A stretch of 64,000 nt of DNA, from NCBI GenBank assembly GCA_024364735.1, contig JAGFNQ010002305.1:85364-149363 (forward strand), read 5' to 3'. Shown piece by piece: positions 57,855 to 64,000 of this stretch. The DNA comes from Boesenbergia rotunda (Eukaryota > Streptophyta > Magnoliopsida > Zingiberales > Zingiberaceae). The first letter of the stretch is position 1; every line of letters begins with the position of its first letter. Both the position numbers and the translations under genes were made by a program. The notes below the pieces were generated by a model. The model was not told the DNA's origin and ran no database searches. It worked only from the letters and a program-made list of their open reading frames with translations.

Positions 57855-59138
57855 TTATACAATTCTAAATATTGAGGTTTTAGGTACCCAAATTTTGAGA
57901 CCTAAGGAATCTACAATGAATGACTTTGGCACCCATGCCTTAGTTAATTTCTTTTTGACTTTTTGAACCTTAGAATCATTTGATGATCTAAAATGGATTC
58001 TTGACATTAAAGATATGACACTATGTTCTTTAGGTTGGTAACCCAAACCAACCTTGTTGTACATCGCCCTTTGTGAGTTGAGTATCATATCTAATGTTTT
58101 AGATCTTGTTGAAAACTTCTCAAGAACATTCTTGAGGTTTTCAACTTCGCTCTTCAAGTTTTTATTTTCATCCTTAAGGGATTTATCATGTAAATCATCA
58201 ATGTCCTCAACCTTAGAGGATTTCAATTCTTTTACTTTCAAACTTAATGCTTTGACTTTGGCCTTAGATTTCTTAAGCATTTTTGTCAAGCACGCTATTG
58301 TTCTATAGCATTTGTCTAACTCCGGAGAGATTACCTCTTCATCATCCGAAGATGACGAAGGCGCGGTTGAGGAGCTTGCCGATTCGTTATCACTCCCTTC
58401 AATTGATCCTTCTAAGGCCACGAGAGCCACATGACAGTGGGTTTTCTCCTCCTTATCCTTCTTCCTTTTGTTTCCTGCCACAAAAGCAACCCCTTTCTCC
58501 TTTGGGCTTGTGTTAGAAATCTCATGTAGTTCCATCTCAAAAAACAAATCTTCTAATTTTACAAAAGATAGATCCTTGGAAACCTTGTAGGCATCCACCA
58601 TGGATGACCACAAAGTATTCCTAGGGAAGGCTTTGAGTACATACCTCACTAGGTCTCTATTTTCTACCTTTTCATTTATGGAGTGGAGACCATTCAACAC
58701 TTCCTTAAACCGTCCATGGAGTTCACTTACCTTTTTATTTTCTCCCATGGTGAGGTTTTGGAGTTGGCTGTGAAGCAAATCCTTCTTGGCTCTCCGGGTG
58801 TCTTGAGTTCCCTCATGGAGCTCAAAGATTTTGTTCCATAGGTCCTTTGCACTTGCAAAGGGACCCACCTTGATCAACTCCTCCTTGGTCAACCCGCATT
58901 GCAAAGTGACCACCGCTTTGGCATTTGCTTCACTCTTTCTTATTTGCTCAGCCGACCAACTTGAGAAATCGAGATCTTTTCCTTCAACATCTCTTGGAGG
59001 GATGAAACCTTCTTTGACCGAGAACCATATGCTCATGTTTGTCTTCAAATAAAACTCCATCTTCGATTTCCAATATTGAAAATCTGTGCCGTCGAAGAGT
59101 GGAGGTCGGTTTGTGCTCATTCCTTCTCTTCGAGCCAT
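57855..59138 (-). CDS. Copia-type Gag protein of the gag-only element
   Basis: An uninterrupted 427-aa frame starting 46 nt downstream of the primer-binding site. The N terminus NRPPLFDGTDFQYWKSKMEF and the body (LWNKIFELHEGT, LTMGENKKVSELHGRF, KVENRDLVRYVLKAFP) are those of plant copia Gag (DUF4219/UBN2 type). A Ser/Asp-rich segment (about 245-275) is followed by a coiled-coil-like Lys/Glu-rich stretch (about 290-345). The CCHC zinc knuckle usual in this family is absent. WVPK motifs near the C terminus (LTKAWVPK, LKIWVPK) resemble the gag/protease junction of SIRE-like elements, so the frame ends just where pol should begin. It probably serves in packaging the element RNA, with enzymes supplied by an autonomous relative. 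Confidence 0.88.
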   Translation of the reverse strand: MARREGMSTNRPPLFDGTDFQYWKSKMEFYLKTNMSIWFSVKEGFIPPRDVEGKDLDFSSWSAEQIRKSEANAKAVVTLQCGLTKEELIKVGPFASAKDLWNKIFELHEGTQDTRRAKKDLLHSQLQNLTMGENKKVSELHGRFKEVLNGLHSINEKVENRDLVRYVLKAFPRNTLWSSMVDAYKVSKDLSFVKLEDLFFEMELHEISNTSPKEKGVAFVAGNKRKKDKEEKTHCHVALVALEGSIEGSDNESASSSTAPSSSSDDEEVISPELDKCYRTIACLTKMLKKSKAKVKALSLKVKELKSSKVEDIDDLHDKSLKDENKNLKSEVENLKNVLEKFSTRSKTLDMILNSQRAMYNKVGLGYQPKEHSVISLMSRIHFRSSNDSKVQKVKKKLTKAWVPKSFIVDSLGLKIWVPKTSIFRIV

Positions 59139-61219
59139 CTTGTTGATAACTCTCGGATGTTAAGCCGCTTGTACAGAGCCCCAAGCTCTGATACCACTTG
59201 TTGGAACTTGGATGGCTATAGAGGGGGGGGGTGAATGTAGCCAGACACTCAAATCGCTCCCTCTTCTTTGAACTTTCTTTCTGTGATCAGATTAGTAGCA
59301 GTGGAAACAAAATGCAACAGAAAGAATAAAACATAGCAAGGAATCAAACCAACGCTAACACAGCGATATACAAGGTTCGGGGATAACTTGCCCCTACTCC
59401 TTGGCATGCCCGTAAGGTGGGCGATCCCTTGATCGTCGGCAGATCAAGCCCCGGTGAACCCGGATAAGATAGAGCCTCCTTCTCGGTGGAGAAACCTCTC
59501 CACAGATCTCACGGATGATGGAACTTGAGTACAGGAGATCACACAAGAAGGAATGCTCACTCAGATCTCACAAGGATGTAGTAGAACGCTTAAGCACAAA
59601 GCAATAGAGAGCTCGAACACAGCCCAGCCAAACTTCCCAAGTTTCTGTCTTGTTCTTCTCTGCTCCTTTGCTTCCAGCTTCGTCTCTTAAGCTCCTGCTC
59701 AATGTCGCCAGCTCCATCAGCACCACTGACTCACACCCTGACTCACTGACCTCTCTGAGCACTCAGTCCACTGGACACTCCTCCAGCTGAGCCTCCGTCA
59801 GTTGCCAGCTGCGCCTTCGTCAGTTGCCAGTTGCGCCAGACGCCGTTGAGACCTGAAAACACAATAGATCCAAACCTGCTCCATGGAAAGTCCTCCATTG
59901 ACCCTCCTTGAGTATTTGAATCACCTGATATCACCTGCACACTCCAACAAAGGCTTAGCAATGCATATCAAATGAAATCAGCAATGTATCAGAGAATCGA
60001 CAGAGAAAACAGACGCGATCAGACACTTCTGACAGCGTATTTGAATTAAAGTTCTGCTTCTGATCGGTCACCGGACCGATCAGGACTATCCCAGACCGAT
60101 CAGGCTCCAACCTGATCAGTCCCCAGTGAGAAACTTGGGATCGCAAGCTCGTATGATCGGTCACCTTGACCGATCACCTGATCGGTCACCAAACCGATCC
60201 GGAAATCAGCTTGCCACAATCTCGCCAGGAATTCACTGGCTGATCGGTCACCAGACCGATCAGGCTGATCCCAGACCGATCAGGCTTCAGCCTGATCAGT
60301 CAGGGTGAGAAACCTCGCGACGGTTGATCGTTCAGTTTGATCGGTCACGGTTTCTCCCTGATCGATCACCAGACCGATCAGGAGCCGATCAGTAGGTTTG
60401 CCAAAGTTACTGGAAGCTCCCTGATCGGTCACTAGACCAATCAGACATCGCTGGATCGGTCACCAGACCGATCCAAGAGGGAACTTCATGCCAACTTGCC
60501 TGATCAGTCACCAGACCGATCCGGGCAAGGCCAAACCCACTCTTAGTCGAGAGAACCAGCCTCCGACCCATCTCCGACTCGTGCTTGATCTCTCGAACCA
60601 AGACTCCATGCCTAGTCTCACTCACCGGGACTTCAACCTAGCCCTCCAAGCTAGGACCTGGCTTCACTCACCAGGGTTTTGGTCACCCGGCTTCACTCAC
60701 CGGGACCCGGCTTCACTCACCAGGATTTCAACCTAGCTTCACTCACTAGGATTTCAATCACCCGACTTCACTCACCAGGACCCGGCTTCACTCACCGGGA
60801 TTTCAACCTAGCTTCACTCACTAGGATTTCCATCACCTGGCTTCACTCACCAGGACCCGGCTTCACTCACCGGGATTTCCATCACCTGGCTTCACTCACC
60901 AGGACCCAGCTTCACTCACTAGGATTTCCATCACCTGGCTTCACTCACCAGGACCCGGCTTCACTCACCGGGATTTCAATCACTTGGCTTCACTCACCAG
61001 GACCCGGCTTCACTCACCGGGATTTTAACCAACCTAGCTTCCCAAGCTAGGACCTGGCTTCACTCACCAGGCTTTCAACCAACCTAGCTTCCCAAGCTAG
61101 GACTGGCTTCACTCACCAGGGTTTCATGCCCAGTCCCCGACCAGGACTTAACCCAAATTCGCTCAACCAAACTTAAATCGTTGTCAACACCAAAATAACA
61201 ATCGGGCCAGACTGCATCA

Positions 61220-61960
61220 ATAATATGAATTACATTACGGAAGATATCTCGCAGTCTTAGAAGGATACTATAATGCTAATTGGATATAAGATACAAAAGA
61301 TTCCAAATCCACTAGTGGATATGTATTCACGATCGGTGGGGAGCGGTATCTTGGAAGTCCACTAAGCAAACGTGCATTGCTCGGTCAACTATGGAATCCG
61401 AGTTTATAGCACTAGACAAAGTAGCTGAATAAGCTGAATGACTATGGAATTTTTTAGAAGATATTTCGAGCTGGAAGAAACCTATGTCGTCGTACTTATA
61501 CACTGTGATAGTCAATCGGCGATTGGAAGGTCTAAAGTAGCATGTATAATGGTAAGTCATGACATATACATCGTAGACACAATATCATTAGCAGTTGATC
61601 TCAAATGGAGTGATTGCAATTGAGTATGTCAAGTCCAAAGATAATTTAGCAAATCCTCTTACGAAGGGGTTAAGTCGAGATCAAGTATATTACTCATCGA
61701 GAGAAATGAGATTAAAAATCTACAACTGAAACGACTGTATCGGTAATCCAACCTTGTTGACTGGAGATCCTAAGATCTTGGTTCAATGGGACAACGAAGT
61801 TACAGAAGTTGTGTTACAGCACACGAAATATATAATCTCTATCTCAATCCTAGGATGAACATGTGCTTTCCTACCACATGTAGTGAGGTTAAGCTTATGC
61901 TTTTAATGATTTCTATACCTTTATAAGGGATAGTATGGTAGGATACTCTGATGGATCGCT
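61220..61960 (+). pseudogene. Ty1-copia RNase H end and 3' region, continued
   Basis: The copia frame interrupted at 53748 resumes here as LHYGRYLAVLEGYYNANW, then KSTSGYVFTIGG, an IHCDSQSAIG-like segment and VKSKDNLANPLTKGLSRDQV, the standard C terminus of copia RNase H. Stops and shifts interrupt it. The following about 250 bp (IGNPTLLTGDPKILVQWDNE-like sense) is the 3' leader toward the missing 3' LTR, which is cut off by the element starting at 61961. Confidence 0.85.
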
Positions 61961-64000
61961 TGGTGTGCTAGAGGGGGGGTGAATAGCACTTTTTCGGTCA
62001 TTTCTCTACAAGTTTGTTAGCGCAGCGGAAACAATAATATGCAAAGAAAATAAGAACAATGCTAACAACCAAACGTTTACTTGGTATCCACCCAGATGGG
62101 TGACTAATCCAAGGATCCGCGCCGTACACCACTTCCACTATGAAAAATCTCCTTCAGGTGGAGAAACCTTTACAGTGGTGATCTTCCTCTTTACAAAATG
62201 TAGTAGTATGAGAGAGAGGAAGTTAAGAACACTTTGCACACGAGCAGCACTTCGTTGTAGTACGGAATCGTACCGCTCACGTACAAAAAGGTCCTCCTTT
62301 TATAGGAGAACAGGACAAACTCGCAGTCCGTCCAGCCCGGCACCAGTCGACTGCCCCTGGGGCAGTCGACTGGCCTAGTATTAATTGCTAGCCAACGGCT
62401 AATTTTCGGGGTATACCAGTCGACTGCCTCTGGGCTAGTCGACTGGTAGAAGGCTGAACACCTTCTGTGAGTTTTGGCAGTCGACTGCCCTCTGGCCAGT
62501 CGACTTCCCACTCACTCCCAGCCAGTCTTCACATAGTCCTTCACGTATGCCTTCAGGTTCACTCCTTGGCTCGCCCCTTGAAGTCATCTTCCTCTGGCTC
62601 TCGTCCCTCGGATTCGCACACAAGCCTCCCTTGGCTTGCCTCCATGCCACCCTTCACGTATGCCCTTGAAGTCCACTTCCCGGCTTGCCCTTGAAGTCCT
62701 CCTCCCTCGGCTCTCGTCCCTCGGATATGTCCACCATGTGTGATTTTCCAAGTCCTGCAAACTCAATCACACACATCAAATACAACACAACATTCTAACC
62801 TTAAGCATATTCACACACATACATCAAAACCATGATCTTCCAATCATTTAAGGGCCAATTGTCTCAATAATCTCCCCCTTTTTGATGTGTGGCAATATGT
62901 TTAAGTTTAGAGATAAATAACAACTAACAACAACAGTATCAATAGATAGCAATTGAAAAAATAAGACATAGCACACCCAAGAGATAACCTCCCCCTTAAT
63001 CTATGTCTTCTCCCATTTTCAATTCTAATCATGATCCAAGTTAAGTTTCCACTTAACACTAACCAACATTAAAAATGTAAGACATATCAAAACCTAAGAG
63101 GTAACCTCCCCCTTAATCCATGTCTTCTCCATTTTTAATCATCCAAAATCTAAGTTAGGCAAAATAGCTTAACCCATCCATTTCAAGTTAAAATTTTAAC
63201 TTAAACCACCCCATTCTCCCCCTTTGACACCATCAAAATGACTGCCTCAAGCAACCCAATCATATGGCATCAAATGAGAGAAGATTGGATTTCTAAAAAT
63301 TCCCACAGAAGCTGAAACCAGACGTGTCAGTCGACTGCCAATGGGGCAGTCGACTGATACTCTGTCAGTGGCAAGTTTCAGCTTCTGTGCCGAAATTCAG
63401 AAACCTCCAGAAAAATCCAGAAAATTCTAAAAATTCTAAAAACTTGCATACATGTTTGAAATGATATACTCTATAAAGGAAAATATTAGTCCATATAAAA
63501 TTTCAAACATGCATGTCTTTTGATAAAAATCCAAAATCTTTGAAAACCACTTAGTTTTGTACCAACTTACAATCTGATTTTGCAATCATATAACTTTTAA
63601 AAGCATGGTAAAGTATATAAAGCAGAAAATGGTTTTCAAAGGTTTAAAATGTCCAACTATGATATTTAGGCAAAGTGTCCATTGATTAAACACTTGCCTT
63701 CCCCATAGTTGGTCTAGTTTTCATATTTTGATACTTCAAATGGTTCAACAATGTGCCACAAGCACAAGTGAGCCAAATGTATCACCCTAATGGATCAAGC
63801 ACCCCTTTTTCAAATCTAATGTCCCAAAGTTCATCCTACACTTCTACAAAACACATCCCAAGGTCTCTTCTTAAGGATGTAAACTCCGATTCGGGAAGAG
63901 GCTTGGTAATGATGTCGGCTAGGTTCGACTTTGATTCAACATAGTGTAATTTTGTCTCCCCTTGCCACATGGTCTCTAATGAAGTGATGTTTCACTTCAA
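61961..64000 (-). mobile_element. Copia LTR retrotransposon, 3' part only, runs off the window
   Basis: An LTR of 906 bp (61961-62866, TGGTGTGCTAGAGG…CAATTGTCTCA as written) is followed by a polypurine tract on the minus strand (AAAAAGGGGGAGATTAT, 62883-62867) identical to that of the gag-only element. The far end (63838-64000) encodes, on the minus strand, the RNase H C terminus: VKHHFIRDHVARGD, then a 1-nt frameshift, then YVESKSNLADIITKPLPES. The LTR carries CAGTCGACTG palindromes at 62345-62510, and another cluster lies in the interior at 63327-63360. The other LTR is outside the window. Confidence 0.88.

Larger units (their letters stand above)
53749..61219 (-). mobile_element. Non-autonomous gag-only copia-type LTR retrotransposon (TR-GAG-like)
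   Basis: Two long LTRs, 53749-55807 (2059 bp) and 59199-61219 (2021 bp), in direct repeat, TGTTGGAACTTGG…CAGACTGCATCA as written. On the minus strand the primer-binding site TGGTATCAGAGC (59196-59185) starts 2 nt inside the 5' LTR. A polypurine tract AAAAAGGGGGAGATTAT (55824-55808) abuts the 3' LTR. The 3.4-kb interior carries one gag ORF (57855-59138) and no protease, integrase, reverse transcriptase or RNase H. The LTRs are highly similar, so insertion is recent. It sits inside the RNase H region of the copia element. A clean 5-bp duplication was not visible; flanks instead share ATGAA(C/T)TAC. Confidence 0.9.

Overview
The window is nuclear DNA from a flowering plant with a large, repeat-rich genome. 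Introns are spliced GT-AG, the kinase, acyl-CoA synthetase and zinc-finger genes are of plant type, and LTR retrotransposons fill roughly half the window. The first exons of the host genes are strongly GC-rich and GC falls toward the 3' end, which is typical of commelinid monocots. A Zingiberales-like species is my guess from general feel only.

Layout. 1-1950: AT-rich spacer with tandem duplications, a foldback element and a tRNA-derived SINE just upstream of a gene. 1954-2826 (+): intronless tandem CCCH zinc-finger gene. 5612-10914 (-): 13-exon malectin-like/LRR receptor kinase, complete except for a 2-nt frameshift in one LRR exon. 12462-12597 (+): a miR399 hairpin. 13448-14042 (-): TauE/SafE-family pseudogene fragment. 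14399-25694: a transposon-rich block with a CACTA-like end, a truncated LTR, and an inverted pair of promoter/5'-UTR arms. The arms drive two convergent units: a small RNase H1-N/viroplasmin-domain ORF (+) and a FAR1-type MULE transposase gene (-). A solo LTR carrying a nested hAT element sits between them. 26781-34106 (+): an intact 19-exon long-chain acyl-CoA synthetase gene (LACS4-like, 661 aa).

34513 to the right edge is essentially all LTR retrotransposons. A Ty3-gypsy element (34513-45350) has a solo LTR nested in its 5' LTR and a mostly replaced interior. A second related solo LTR follows (46115-47385). A decayed Ty1-copia element (about 47391-61960) is interrupted by a solo LTR (48692-50530), by a gag-only element with two 2-kb LTRs (53749-61219), and near its 3' end by another copia element (from 61961) that runs off the window.

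The host genes look functionally independent: RNA-binding/stress regulation, cell-surface signalling, phosphate homeostasis and fatty-acid activation. The most unusual items are the MuDR-like convergent unit, the gag-only retrotransposon, the short GC-rich palindrome arrays in several LTR families, and the single LRR frameshift in an otherwise intact receptor kinase. Splice sites and domain calls come from reading the sequence; no database search was run.
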